The notes under the pieces were generated by a model. The model had not been told where the DNA came from. It ran no database searches and saw only the letters and a list, made by a program, of their open reading frames with translations. The translations under genes and the position numbers were made by a program. DNA of 64,000 bases from Typha latifolia (Eukaryota; Streptophyta; Magnoliopsida; Poales; Typhaceae). This document shows positions 24,326 through 36,692 of the stretch, in pieces (position 1 is the stretch's first letter; each line of letters opens with the position of its first letter). The stretch is from positions 14,397,340-14,461,339 of the forward strand of contig CM034104.1 in assembly GCA_019914945.1 (NCBI GenBank). Reading direction: 5' to 3'.

Positions 24326-25441
24326 CAGTTACAATAGTAAAGAGGAGGAAGATGGAGAAGAGAAGCGAAGTTGGTTGGATTGTAAGAGACGGAAGCAAGG
24401 CGAAGAATTATTAATTATTTGTTTGGAACGAAGAAAAGAAAAGGAAAAAAAACGTTTTATAGGGGAATATCTCCTGTTTGGCTGTAGCGTGGAATACGTC
24501 AGACTCACTCGATTAGCGAAACCATACGTCCAAACTGATTGGACCGCAGGTGAAGGAGTGCTTCTCCGACCGAGTCTAGGCCCAGGGGGACCCGTAACTT
24601 TCGGCCTGAACCCAGTAAGGACCCAGCTTGCTTTTCAACGTTGGAATCTGCCCCATCGAAAAGTACCTGTGGACCAGGGCAAAGCCTGAGCATTAAAGCT
24701 CTCGTAAGCCACCTCTATCTGCCTCGTCTGGGACTGGAAACAACATAACCGCGTTCGGAGGTGCACCAGAGCGGCCGCGTCAGGTAGCCTACAGGGCAGT
24801 CCACTACGCCAACAGCTAAGCCATACGGATTAAGCCACCGTCTGCACCCAGAAGATCGGACCAAACAACTTGGAAGCCTCCAGTGGGTGGTTGGCTCAAG
24901 CTCAACACCGACACCGACGGAGTTTTGTGCCTCGCAGATACCAGGGAGATGTGTAAGCCATCTTCCGAGTGGGCCACAGAGAAATGCATTAGTCGACCTG
25001 GAAATTTATCTCAATAGTTTAGCGCTGCTCTCTAAAGCCTGGACCTCAGAGCAATTCCAACATGCTACAAACTCATCCTAGAGACCGACTGCTTGGAGTT
25101 AGTCAAAATCCTATGCAAAGAGACAACTAGTCCTTAGGGAATTAGAAATTTGGCAACGAATGTCTTTCCCTGCTTCAGTCGGTGAGGCTATCGAGATCTC
25201 CAACATGTTTAGGGAAGAAATCATGTATCGAGATTCCTTCCGAGGTTGTTTTGTAGGGATTAATGGACCCATCCCCCGAACTTGTATAACTTGTTACCGT
25301 CACCCTTCATTTGACCAGACCGACATTGTGGTTTTGCTTTTAAGATTGCATTACATTGGACCATTTACGGTTGAGAGTCTTCAATAAAGTTTGGATGAGG
25401 CTTTGGATATCCTTTCAGCTTTGTAGATATGGATGCAACAC

Positions 25442-25475
<34 letters not shown>

Positions 25476-25899
25476 TACTGATATAGCGTGGCACGGTGCC
25501 CGAGGAAATAAACTTGTTTTGGGCCGTCTGACCCGAACCAAGGATTGTTATTTGTTAAGGCCATATGGGTGACTTAGGTGGGTCCGAGCCCCGCCCATTG
25601 ACGTAGAGGTGAGATTGGAATCAGAGGCGATCCAGGACAAAACCTCGCCGATCGGATCGGTGGCACAAACAGCTTCCCCTCGGTTCCCGGCAACAGCCCT
25701 CAGCGGCAGCACCGATTCCTGTCTCTCCTTCTTTTTCCCTCGGTTTTCCAAAGAGGTAACTACTACTACTACTGGTACCATGGACGCCGCGAGCTAGGGT
25801 TTCTATTCGATCTCCATGTGCTTGGTGTTGTCGAATTAGGCAACCTCTTTTCGATTTCCTGCTTCTTATGTTGTATGCTTGATTCATTCACAGTTGGAT
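24212..25899. other. Divergent PXN/Josephin promoter region with LINE debris
   Basis: The left end is the PXN leader and promoter and includes a (GA)n tract at about 24262-24325, which reads as (CT)n in the PXN sense direction. A decayed LINE follows. A (TAGA)n microsatellite occurs at about 25443-25475. The right end is the Josephin gene leader. A donor at 25756 (AAGAG|GTAACT) and an acceptor ending at 25893 suggest a leader intron; if unspliced, a 5-codon upstream frame (ATG at 25781) would precede the gene. Confidence 0.55.
24871..25134 (+). mobile_element. LINE fragment: RNase H domain remnant
   Basis: Translation from 24871 gives WKPPVGWLKLNTDTDG, the motif that opens the RNase H domain of plant L1-type LINEs (usually W.PP..GWLKLNTDG). 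After a stop and a gap, 25078-25134 reads LETDCLELVKILCKETTSP, matching the central ETDC.ELV motif of the same domain. The sequence contains stops and shifts. The (TAGA)n run at about 25443-25475 may be the LINE's simple-repeat tail. Confidence 0.7.
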
Positions 25900-27197
25900 A
25901 TGGAGGCGGTGTATCATGAGAAGCAGAGGTTGCAGTTCTGCCTGTTACACGCGCTCAATAATCTTATGCAGGTAATGATTTTGCCAATCTGATGTACCGC
26001 ACCTTATCCCTTTTCTATTCTATATTCAGTCAGTTATTTGAGAATTAATTGGCACTGACATAAGCAAGATAGCTGCTATACACTATGCTTTTGCTTCTCC
26101 CCCCTTCTTCCAGACAAGCTTATGCTTAGATCTATACAGAAGTCTGTGTAATCTCTTATAGAGTATTTAGTTGCATACAAGATGTGTTAATTATGTGTAA
26201 TCTCTTACTCTCATTGACTCTACGCTTGAGAAGACGTGTTAAATATGTGGGCAGAATTGCCAACAGAAGTTAAGATGCCTATTCTTTTACTTTCTACTGG
26301 AGTTCCCTTAAAAGGGTTTGCTACTTTGATGAAGGAAATTTTTTTCTCTCGCATGCACTTTATCAATAATAAATTGGAATTCCTGTTATTCATCTTAGAC
26401 CTTTCTGAGACCTTTTCCTATCTTAGATGGTATTAGAAAGTTTCACTTGACACATGCTATATCGATCTATATGTTGTTTAAAAAAAGTCGAGAATTCAAA
26501 TATTAGCCTCTGCCTTCAGTACTAAGCAGGATAGAAAATTATATCTCGGTCATGTAAATACCTTCCTAGTTTCAGTTTCTCTTATTAACTTTTGTGATCA
26601 GTTAAAAAAAGAAAAAAAGAAAAAAACTTTTGTGGTCAGTTGTTAGAGCTTATCTTTTTTATTAGTGCTGTCATATTGTGGTTGACATAGTTCAATAATA
26701 ATGTTTTGGATCAGGAAAAGGACTCTTTCACTCGAGCTGATCTAGATGCTGTTGCAGACAAACTTGTTCTTAATGATCCTAATAAAGATCAGTGGACTCC
26801 TCTATCGTTTATCTTTAAACCTCACCACAATAGATTGACTGGAAATTATGATGTAAATGTACTTATTGCAGCATTAGAGGCCAGAAGGAAAAAAATAGTT
26901 TGGCATGATCGCCGAAGTGGAGCTTCTTCAATTAACTTGAATGCAGAAAAATTGCTGGGTATCATGCTTAATGTACCTGTCAGAAGGTACAATGGACTTT
27001 GGAAAGGTAGGCATTGGATCGCATTACGGATCATTGATGGTGTGTGGTATAACTTGGACAGTGATATGGGTGCACCCATACAATTTGAGGACAAGGAAGA
27101 AGTTACTGCATTCTTAGATGATGTAATCAGTCAAGGTGGAGAAATCTTAATTATTTTGCATGATGAGCAAGAACTAATTCCAAACTCAGCTTTTTGA
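25900..27197 (+). CDS. Josephin-domain deubiquitinase (Josephin-like protein)
   Basis: Two exons, 25900-25971 and 26715-27197, encode 184 residues, the size of a stand-alone Josephin domain. It is a cysteine protease of the ataxin-3/JOSD family that cleaves ubiquitin from substrates. The catalytic cysteine is in QRLQFCLLHALNNLMQ (Cys14). The catalytic histidine lies in GLWKGRHWIALR, and the acidic/amide residue follows in WYNLDSDM. The single intron falls directly after LMQ. The ATG at 25900 sits seven bases after a CAG acceptor, so the first coding exon is probably exon 2 of the transcript. There is no ubiquitin-interacting tail, unlike ataxin-3. Ends with ELIPNSAF. Confidence 0.93.
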
Positions 27198-28208
27198 AGG
27201 TACAATGCCTTTGAGAATGTTTTGATGCTCATGGTGCATTCTTGGAGTAAATTAGAAGGCTTATTGTGGGCGATTTGTCTGTTTGGTGTGTTCATTCATA
27301 GCTGCCGCCTGTTGTTGCTGCTTGATTCAAGCTGTCCTTGGGTATCTATGGCAACAGTGTCAATTGATTTTTATGAAGTCCCTTGATGAGATCAAAGGAG
27401 GGCAGCTAGGGAGGACTTAGTAAGATGATAAGTGTAGGTGCTCTTGCCTTAACCATCTCTCTTTCTTCAAAGACAGCATTTGTGAAGACCGAGCAACTGG
27501 CATTTTCATAGAGGAAAAGATGGCTGGTGGCAGTGCAATTCTTTCTTGTATATAGGCTTTCCTGTTCCTTGCTACCTACCTCCTGAAGCGGTTCATTTTC
27601 TGCAGAAGATAATGGAGAAAATATCTTCTCTGGCATAACTTTGTGCCATAAAAATTGCTTTCCATTTTAATTATGCACTCTTATAGAATGTGGAGTTGAT
27701 GTAAGATGTTTATAAATTTTGCCTGGTTACGTGTTTAGAGGATCATGCTTGTTCTTTGGTTAGTTCAACTTGCTTAAGTGATAGTCTGCTTGTAAATCTT
27801 TTATTTATTTATTTTATCTTTTATATGACAAAAAGACCTTAGCCCTGTTTCATTGGAACATAACAAAAGTTGCTTGTAAAGCTTGTGTCTCTGTATATGT
27901 TGCTATTCTGCGATAATATTTTTGTTTGCTGATTATTACTAAGTCCTTGCATAAGTTTTCGTACACAGTATTGAACACAGATAACAGACAAGCTCCAATA
28001 CTTGAACATAAATGTATAGCACAACGTGGGAGTTAAATGCTTCGTAGGCCTTTCAGATTTCGTGGGCCTCTAGGACGAAAGGGAAATGCGGGTCAATTTC
28101 CCCAATTTGCCACTTGAGTTTGCCGCCAAAAATTCTTAGCTTCTCATCCGCGAGGATTTGGGTAAGTGTTTGAGATTAGGCATCGAAGCAACCAGCGGTC
28201 TGACGGGG
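27198..28208. other. Josephin gene 3' flank
   Basis: Probably the 3' UTR of the Josephin gene for the first few hundred bases, then AT-rich DNA. No gene or transposon end recognised. Confidence 0.5.
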
Positions 28209-29500
28209 ATGGACATGGAGATGGACGTCCCATATCCCGAAGAGCTCGAGTGGCTCGATAGCAATGGCCTTCTCCCCGAAGAGGAAGGAGAAGACAACTA
28301 AGACGATTACTTCGTGGAAGAGGATCTTGGAGCAGATCAAGATGACCCTTTAGAGGAGATACCTCAACGCATAATCTCAGGTTATTACACATCCAAACTT
28401 ATTCGCTAAGCTTTTATTTTACCCCTGATTAGATCCTCCCATAGCTCGGGAGAACCAGATCAACAAGTAACGGATCTGGTCAGAAGAAACAAGGACAGAG
28501 AAGATTCTAGGGTGCTTCCTTGCGAGTAGGAAGGCGGAACTAAGAGGAGAGCTTTGCACGGTGATATTCTGATGAGGATTGGCTCCATTACTCACCTCCG
28601 TCAAAGGATGTGGCTGTTGATGTGGCTTCTGAGGTGGATGCTTCTAGGGAGAAGATCATCTCAAGGTTCGCTTCGGGGATTGAGGGAGAGTTTACTTCAG
28701 TGACTGGGCCTAGCAGAGAGGGTTTATGCTAAGACGAGCTCAAGGGAGATGGCTGGAGGACAGAGCAAGTTTGCGACGGAAAGACCAACCCGTTGTGAGT
28801 TTTATGAATTTTTTTTTTATCTTTTCTCATTAGCTTGCTATTATTGTTCTCTCTCTAGCTGTGTCTTAATTTGTTGTTTCTGGGTTCATACTTTAACCTT
28901 TTGGGTTCGGAGTGCTATAAACATCCAGGATACTAGGATAGTAATTCCTTCGTTGTCCTCAGCAAACATTAATCGCATCTGGTCTTCCTCTTTTCAGTCA
29001 TATTTCATTGAAATTTAAACCAATTAACCTCCGTCACGGAGATGAACAACATCACAAAGAAAAATTCTATAGTATCATGATACAGAATATCTACCCCCTA
29101 ATAACAAAATCACACAAAAAAGACCACTGCAGAGTTACTTTGTCACCTCCAAATTTGAGGCTGGTTTCTCTCCAACCTGTTCCTCAGATGCTTAATATTA
29201 GGAAGGCGTAGATCTACATAACTCAGCTCAAAGATAATTCTTAAATGAGAAAAGGAAGTGGTTTAAATTTGGGTACCTAGTAGTAAACCTTGCTAAGGTG
29301 ACGGTAAGATAGTACTCTGCACACAAAAATTCTGATAATGGTTATCACTGACTCAATTAAGGTCGGTATCAACCTTATTTATATTTCACATGCTTTTAAT
29401 ATGGTTCCTTCTGACTTTTAACTTCGTTCAATATCTTTTAGGTGGCATTGCATTTATTTTCAGAGAGAGAAAAGGATAAGCTGGCTCAGCTTGTTGACAC

Positions 29501-30671
29501 TAGGGGTGTAAACGAGCCGAGCTTGAGCGAGCCGGCTCAGGCTCAGGCTCGGCTCAAAATGAATTTCGAGCCTTAGAATTAGGCTCAAGCTCGGCTCAGC
29601 TCAAGTCGAGCCGAGCCCGAGCCGGGCTAGACCGAGTTCGAGTCAAGCTCGAGCCTGAAATGAGTCTATTATCGAGTCTCATTCAAGTCGAGCTGGACCG
29701 AGCCAGATCAAGCCCAAGCCGAGCACCGCGATAGCTTGAGGAGGATGAGGTAGCAAACATCTTGAGGAGGAGATGAGGAGGCGGAGCTTGGCGAAGAAGG
29801 ACGAGGCTGCCGGCACCGCGACAGTTTGAGGAGGACGAGCTCACAAGCACCGGTGTCGAATGCATGCACCTCTCCTTGAGGAGGATGAGCTCAAGAGCTT
29901 GAGGAGGACGTCGGCAATGCATCTAGCAACCCCTCGTCCAGCTTCAGCGGCGGCATCGCCTCGCACCTCTCCTTCACCTCATTCTATAGCTGAATGCATC
30001 CACCTCTCCTTTGCCTCGTTCAGTGGCGGCGTTGCTTCTCCTAGCTTTCAGGCCAGAGCTATTCCGTTCGCAAGGCTACAGTATGTTCCATAGCAGAAGC
30101 ACCTCTTCTTCAACTCGTTCCATAGAATTTGGGTTTCAGATGCTCGACGGCTAGTGCAACCCGCAGCCCGAGGCCTAATCAAGTGCAATTTCGAGATAGT
30201 GATGTGTTACGCTTATTTGGATCACATACCTCACTATCTGCCATGTGTTTTTTACCAATTTACCCTTAGAAGAACAATAGAGAACTAGAGATTGGACGGG
30301 CAATGCCAGCAAAGTACCGGCTGGCAAATTTTGGGCCCCACAACAAGCCCTCCTAGCACTCGCCCCGAGGGGGAATTGCATGTGACCCATTGCCTGCCTC
30401 ATCTTTGCTCGCCCCTAGAATCTCCTGATGGTCTAATCCCAGCTGTTCATTTATCTTGACTAATTAGGATTTAGGACTCGCGGCCAAGTAGCAATACCTA
30501 TCGAGTCTATCAAGCCGAGCCTGAGCGAGCTGACTCTAGCTCAGGCTCGGCTCGGCATTAATTTTGAGTCAGTTTCGACGGCTCAGGCTCGGCTCATTTC
30601 TAACTGAGTCGAGCCGAACTTGAGCTTCAGCCAAGCTGAGCTCGAGCCGCTCGTTTATTTTGACAGCCCTA
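29501..30671. mobile_element. hAT-type MITE, GAGCC-rich, inserted in the CTF18 relic
   Basis: A 1,171-bp element flanked by a perfect 8-bp duplication, GTTGACAC (29493-29500 and 30672-30679). The ends are TAGGGGTGTAAACGAGC and, as reverse complement, TAGGGCTGTCAAAATAAACG. It interrupts the CTF18 exon between LAQLVDT and the following codons. Both subterminal parts are arrays of GAGCC/GAGCTC-type motifs. The core (about 29690-30410) differs in composition (GAGGAGGA-rich, then GC-moderate) and may be captured DNA. No transposase is present. Confidence 0.88.
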
Positions 30672-30849
30672 GTTGACACTATGGTTTTTTATTGTATAAC
30701 ATATACCACTTAAAAAATTGAGCCTCCAGAGAGAATGCAAGGATATGGGGTATCTCCTGATGCTCCTCCACTTTCTCTTGATCCCCGGTCAACAACTTTG
30801 TTAACTTTAAGGTTCTTCCGCAATCCATCTATTTTGTCTTCAATTAATA

Positions 30850-31555
30850 TGTTACGGATCAGAGTTGGAATGATCCGTCTAAAGGATGATTATGAAAATT
30901 TAGGTGGAGGTAGCTTCGTGAGTTAGGGTTCTAATGGCTCTAGTTTTACCTAAATCGGAGATTGGGATGAAAAGATAAAAATAAAATAGTGGAGATAGGT
31001 TGGGGAGTAGTAGGATGGCTGCTGGAGATAGGATGTGGCTAGGGTTTGGATGTTTGAAATGGATCTACGGTTAAGATCTACTCCTATGAAGATAAAAATA
31101 ATTCAACGGTTAATGTAAAAAAAGATAAGGACGAAAATAATAACTGACTAAACTCATATTTCTCTCAATAATTCCATTCAATTTTATAATTATCAATACA
31201 TGCCCCTATTTATAGAAGTAAAAATCCATAGCGGATCGAATCCACATACGGATTATCCGATTTATTTAAAATTTAAACAACAAGATGTAAAGCTAGCTAA
31301 CTAACTAAATCGGCCTTTTGAATACTAAAGTTGTAGATTTGGAGGTTTGCGATCTTATCCAGCTGGTTTGATATTATTCGAACTTATGTAGAATATTCTG
31401 CGAATATTTTTTCGAAACTGCGTAGAGCTGAATTTGACTAATTAAATAAAATTCTAACATTCTAACTAAATTAAATAAACAAATAAGATAACTAGACTCA
31501 ATCTATTGAGTCTAATCTCCCCTTGATGTGATCCGATCTGATCTGATTTGCATCA
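30850..31555 (-). mobile_element. Probable 706-bp solo LTR in a CTF18-pseudogene intron
   Basis: The segment has TG...CA ends (TGTTACGGATC at the left, GATTTGCATCA at the right) and a perfect 5-bp duplication, TAATA (30845-30849 and 31556-31560). A TATAAATA box on the minus strand (31207-31214) followed by an A/T-rich leader suggests LTR promoter polarity on minus. No internal retrotransposon genes adjoin it. The 5-bp duplication is AT-only, so chance is not excluded. Confidence 0.55.
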
Positions 31556-33224
31556 TAATAATATGCACATTTTAGGCTCTCTTTAGCCATGAAGTAGGTC
31601 TTGCTGCATGTGGTGAGATATGGCAACTTCTCTACTTGATACCTTGTTGTCCATTGCCTGGGTTCTCGCATTCTTTTTGTGTTATTTTTTTTTTATAAAA
31701 AGTATTCATTACCACAAAAATAGGTACAAAACTATTGGGTATCCCTTCTCTACATTTCCTTTGCCTAGGTTCTTACATTCTCGTTTTCTCTTTTGACCAT
31801 CAAAGTATCTACCTTAATTCTCTGGTATATTACTGTCTCCTCACTTTGGTTAAGCCTCCACTTTTAAGATCCTAAAACAACCTCATTCCAACTAATTTGT
31901 TCTGACTATTCATTAAATACACTATGGACTATTCAGTTTAATAACCCATATCATGTTATAAACTACTAACTCGGGGCTTACCTTATTTTCTTGACTATTT
32001 TCTTAGACAAGCAAGATCATAACCCATTTGAACTGGGATACACGCTTGGATAAACTAATGGACCCTGTTGCATCTCTAGAAATATGATGTCATATTGCCA
32101 TTTGACTTTACAGGTCGAGAAGCAGAGAGTTCTCCGAGATAGTGTGGGCAAGATAATGAATCTAACTGATGGTAGCAATAGTAGAAATGAGGCGTCAGCA
32201 ACTAAACATTTCAAAGCAGTGCCTGCATTTAAGATCTCTACACCAGCATCCACTGAGAACAGTTGTAAACAGAATTTAACATTTATTCAGAGGCAAAAGA
32301 TAGCCCATGCTGCTCCAAGCCCATCTTCTGCAATAAAGGTTTCCCCAGGGGTAGCTCATCTAAGTTCTTTGATAGGTAATTCTAGCTAAGCCTTTTTATC
32401 TAATAGTATATTTCTCTAGAAATTCTTACTTACGAGTAAATGCAGTATGATTCACATGTTTTATATACTTATTTAGCACGTCTGTCTTAATTACTATAGC
32501 CTGGAAGTATTAGCTTAGTATTTTCTTTCAGGAAGTACGTTTATCTGAATCTTTTTTGCATTGATCGATATCGGCTACTATAGGATTTAGAGAAGGATGT
32601 ACCTTTTCGATTATATAGTTTTTGCAAACTCTTGTTTTAAAACAAGCAGGTTTAGAAAAGAGAGTAGCACATATTTAAAAACTCATAGGGATGATTTACA
32701 GAAGGCAGAAACAATTGAAAGAGATTTGCACCCTTTAAAACAAGATAGTGTAATGTTGTCCAAAGTGTAATCTTAGCATGTCTATTCCTTGGTTGCAAAT
32801 TGGTGGTCGAAACAACTTATCCATATCTAACTGGAAAGATTTTTACTTTCAAATTCTTATTTATTATTGGATATGTCAAAAAGTTAGATGTTGGATAGAT
32901 CATAATTACCACCGTCAACGCAAGTCGAGTTTACAAGGAGTAAAGCAGGTGATGGAAAGTACTTCCAGTGTATGGGTTGGTCAATAAGTTATAGCGAGTC
33001 ATATCGCAACCTTGAATCTTGCGTGTTGAAAATGCATCCAGAGATGAAGCAGCAAAGTGACATCCTTCCGGTCTGCTTAATGGAGTTTAATTTTGCAAAT
33101 TTTCATTATTTATGCCATATCATACTTTAGACTAAATTGTTGAATTTCTAACAACTGTAATTTGTTTACAGGGTTTCACAATGCTGTGAAAAGACCAGTG
33201 AAGATTCGTGACTTGCTGCTGTAA

Positions 33225-33753
33225 GGTCGCGTTCGTGATATCCTATGTAAATTTTTAATCCTCTATTAATATTCTGTACGCGGCAATCATAATAATTACA
33301 GATACAACACTATTCGAGCAAACCTTAAAAAGGCTGGAAATTTCAAACAGATGCTTCTGAAGCTGTTATTTAATGGTGAGTGATTGCTAGCTTTTCAGAA
33401 CTATCTACTTGGGCCACAAGCCAAATGTAAAAGGTCGTGGAAACCATTGACATGATCCTACGCATTCATGCGAGACGAACTATAACCGACAAGCTTCAGA
33501 TGCAATATCAAAAGATAAATTCTCAAATTTTCGAGGCCAAATTAACATAGAGATTCGTGATAACAGTTGAAGAGTACAAGATAAGCAGCATACTTAATCA
33601 TCGGAGCAAAGACAGGATTGAGTTTAAATTGTGATGTCTCCTTGTTTAATAGGAGAAAGAGCTGTGAGACAGAATGCCTTTTCCTTCTTTTTTTTTTGGT
33701 TGGGGGGGGGTGTCTCCCGTCTCTCTCTCACAGAGGTATTTGTAATTAAAACT
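33225..33753. other. Spacer between CTF18 relic and TSP9 (convergent)
   Basis: AT-rich spacer with a poly(T)/poly(G) run at about 33689-33710 on the plus strand. It should contain the TSP9 3' UTR. No gene recognised. Confidence 0.5.
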
Positions 33754-34032
33754 TCATTTCTGGGCAAAGAGACCTCCGAATCCACCGGATTTCTTGGGGG
33801 GAACAGAGACAGAAGTGGTGGACTTCCTGCCGTTGGTCTCCTCTACTTTTTTGAGGATCGGATCGGTTTCCAGGAGCTGGTCTTCCTTCTGCAGTGCCCC
33901 AAGAATCCAATCAAACGGCCCCTTCTCCTCCTCTTTCTGGGTAAGCCCACCAACTTTCTTTGTCGCCGCCGTCACTGCAAACGGCCTACGGGTTGCAAGT
34001 GCTGCGCCAAAACCCATGCCTAACGATGCCAT
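33754..34032 (-). CDS. TSP9: Thylakoid soluble phosphoprotein TSP9
   Basis: A single-exon gene of 92 residues. The N-terminus (MASLGMGFGAALATRRPFAV) looks like a short chloroplast transit peptide. The mature part has the TSP9 signatures GPFDWILGALQKEDQLLETD, PILKKVEE and the basic, glycine-rich end (SVSVPPKKSGGFGGLFAQK). TSP9 is a small, intrinsically disordered thylakoid protein that is phosphorylated in light and associates with light-harvesting complex II and the photosystems. Thr/Ser residues around TTSVSV are candidate phosphosites by position only. Identification is from remembered family sequence; the ETDPILK motif makes it fairly secure. Confidence 0.87.
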   Translation of the reverse strand: MASLGMGFGAALATRRPFAVTAATKKVGGLTQKEEEKGPFDWILGALQKEDQLLETDPILKKVEETNGRKSTTSVSVPPKKSGGFGGLFAQK

Positions 34033-34751
34033 CTCTTCACTTCTCTACTCTCCCTTGGACTTGTGGTGGCGTTCTAAAAGATCGAGGAAGATTGGTATGT
34101 ATATCAGCAGGCAGCAGTCATCAGTTATGAGGGCACGAGTCATCCACAAGTGTCTTATCCGAACCGTGAGTTCGTAGTATTAGTTTGTATTACTCGACGG
34201 GAAAGCCAGGATTTTATGCGGTCGTGGTTCAGATGGCCTCATCTATTGCCGACTCCACCTCCAGGTCAGATATCTGCCGCGTTGCACAACAAGGGGCCGT
34301 CTATCAACGTGGACGGCGAGCCATGTTGCATCATCAAATTTAGGTCCACTAAAATTGAGAATTTCTCATCACATTTATCCCTTCTACTTTCTAGTTCGGT
34401 CGAATTCTTCTACAAATAAATTATTATAAGATGACGTTCCTCTACTCCACCTAATTTCCGTCTCCTCCCCTGTTAATGAACAACAAACCAAGGCTTGAGA
34501 GATAAATGGAGAGAAGTAAAGTAGATGCCAACAAGTCACATGATTAGTGGGTTGAGACCATTCTACTGATTGAAATATTTTGTCTATGATCCAAAAAGAA
34601 AAATGAAAATAGCCTGTCACACTCAAGCAGTTGATGATGTGATCTCTCTTTCTTATACAGGGTCGACACATGAACCATCATAAAGCATCAGATATTCAGA
34701 TTACAGACACAATGAAAGAAACTTAAACTCGAGACATATGATTCTCATTTT
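34033..34751. other. TSP9 promoter and CGI121 3' flank
   Basis: A short 0.7-kb spacer between two minus-strand genes. The left part must contain the TSP9 promoter and the right part the CGI121 3' UTR. No recognisable box was found. Confidence 0.5.
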
Positions 34752-36690
34752 TCAAAGGGCATCTCGAGCTGCGATCCTGCAAGTGATTGCATCAGATAAT
34801 GAAGATATTGCCAACTCCTGGGAAGATATTTTGTAATGCTGAAGAAAACAATGCAATGATCACTACATTTAGGAAAGAAAAAATAAAGCACATTGTGAAA
34901 GTTGGAATGATATCCATACCTTTAGAATCTGCACACGGTTAGCTCTTCCTTCCAATTCTACCAAATCAATCTCTTTCCCATTAATGAGCTTCTCCACGTT
35001 TTTCATCTTACAAGGAAGAATCACACTCAATATACCATTTGACTTTGTAACTTCAACAACTCAAGCTATTATGAGTGTTAGCAAACTTGAAATGTCTTGT
35101 CAAATTATACAGGGAAGAGAGGAGTGGTGACTCTATTTTGGCGATTCAAAGTGAGATGTCATAATTTGAAGGTGAACTGCTTTGAGCACTGAGTACCATA
35201 AATTTATGTACTTACAAAAAACATAAATTTTCTACTTTCACTAACATTAAAGGCAAAGGCTTCACAACCATTCCAGTTTACTAGTGAGGCCTTGTCTCAA
35301 TTAAAATTTTCAGCTAGCGGAGTCCCATATATGCACAATTAGACTATCTTATGCTACAGTAGCTCAAGCATCAAATATGCAAGACAAATATGTACAAGCT
35401 AATTTCCCCCCTTTCGGAGGCTGTTTCAAATTGATTCAAAAAGCACGAGCAGCTCAAACGTTTTTGTGCTTTCTAATTGTTAAGAATCTTGTTTCCACAT
35501 CATTTATATTTTAGAGCTTCACAAGAAATGCGATTCAGGAAGAATGCAACATCAACCTTCTATATAAGACATGCAATTGAGGAACTTGATATAATTATTG
35601 AATATTGATTACTAGAGAATTTTACCTCATCAAGAGATGCATCAAAACGAGCTACAAGGATGTAGGCTGTATCATCAGAAATTCCACATCGCTTCAGGGA
35701 CTCTGTTATCTATCATAACATCCAATTTGGAGTCATTAATATGCAGAAAATTGGATATAGAAAATAGTAACAACTAAAACATATAGGTACATGTTTAGAT
35801 CCGGCATAGTTATAAACAAGCTCTGAGTGAAGAGTACGAGTTGTCAGTGAATCCCTTAATTTGGATAGAAGCGCCTTATGAGCTGCTGCTAAAATGGGGA
35901 AAACATCTGGTACCTGTTATTTATGGTGGAAACAACATTAAAAAACGTGTCACAGCTACAGTCAGGTAAGATCTTTGCTAGCATTCTACATCTGTCAATT
36001 AAAGGAAGGCATTGAGAAGAAAAGATACGTGTGATATTACATCTATGGCTATGCTAGGACAAGCTAGAAAATCATTTTCGGGTTGAACCCAAGAGAAGTT
36101 ATCTAAAAAATAAGAATTCACATACTAGTAACGCATTAAGAAGTGCTACTTCTGGTTCCATCCTTCCAGACTGCATGGACTCAAGGAGTTCCCTGTAAAA
36201 GAACAGAACACATCACTTAATGGTACTAAAACCAAGCCTAGACCATACTAGCTTCAAATATACACTCCTTTGTTTGAGATGAAGCCGAAGTATTTTCCTT
36301 GTGCATCAGTGTGTTGAAAATATGCAAGTTGCAAATCTACAATTTTAATGTCCATTAATTTTCAGGAAAGATAGTATCTTTGTTACATGATTACCAACTA
36401 GGAGTACTATAATCTAATAAATAATTAATTACACTACCCAACTCTAAGTGCTCTAAACAAAGTAAGTATATAAATGAGAAAATAAGTGAAGGCCACCAAA
36501 TAAAGGTAAAATAGGAACGACAAAAGCAATTCGTATCAGAGGAAAGAGAGAAAAGATCAAGCGCCGATAAGTAGAAGATCGATAAGGAGGAATAAAAAGA
36601 GGATGAAGACCTGCTGTTTGTGACATCGGCGAAGAGGGCGAGGGAGAGAGTGTGAGAACCGTTGTAAATGGCTACTTGGAACTCCTTCAT
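34752..36690 (-). CDS. CGI121: KEOPS/EKC complex subunit CGI121 (TPRKB homologue)
   Basis: Six exons (36611-36690, 36126-36192, 35791-35913, 35626-35709, 34920-35006, 34752-34838) encode 175 residues, the usual size of TPRKB. All junctions are GT-AG and in phase. Family features are FQVAIYNGSHTLSLALFADV at the start, EVALLNALLVPDVFPILAAA, the segment TRTLHSELVYNYAGSKH followed by ITESLKRCGISDDT, and ILVARFD. CGI121 binds the kinase subunit Bud32/PRPK in KEOPS, which makes the t6A modification at position 37 of ANN-decoding tRNAs. The C-terminus is EL AISSLSDAITCRIAARDAL. The ATG is preceded almost directly by an (AAG)n tract. Confidence 0.93.
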
Positions 36691-36692
36691 GC

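Larger units (their letters stand above)
28209..33224 (+). pseudogene. CTF18: CTF18 clamp-loader subunit pseudogene, internally deleted
   Basis: Pieces of a CTF18 homologue occur in order. CTF18 is the large subunit of the alternative RFC complex that loads PCNA and supports sister-chromatid cohesion. The N-terminus starts MDMEMDVPYPEELEWLDSNG at 28209 but meets a stop (GEDN*DDYF). A second N-terminal part near 28600-28796 (SREKIISRFASGIEGEF) has a stop in GLC*DELK. The next recognisable pieces are already C-terminal: LSPPNLRL (about 29137-29164), VALHLFSEREKDKLAQLVDT (from 29442), YGVSPDAPPLSLDP then PVNNFVNFK after a one-base shift (30738-30810), VEKQRVLRDSVGK (32113-32375), and NAVKRPVKIRDLLL with its stop at 33224. 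The whole AAA+ ATPase region expected between 28796 and about 29130 is absent. Two transposons interrupt the rest. Confidence 0.85.

Noticed and set aside
33290..33385. Possible extra exon (YNTIRANLKKAGNFKQM) after the CTF18 stop
   Set aside because: CTF18 normally ends with the RDLLL block just upstream, and the short frame matches nothing I know.
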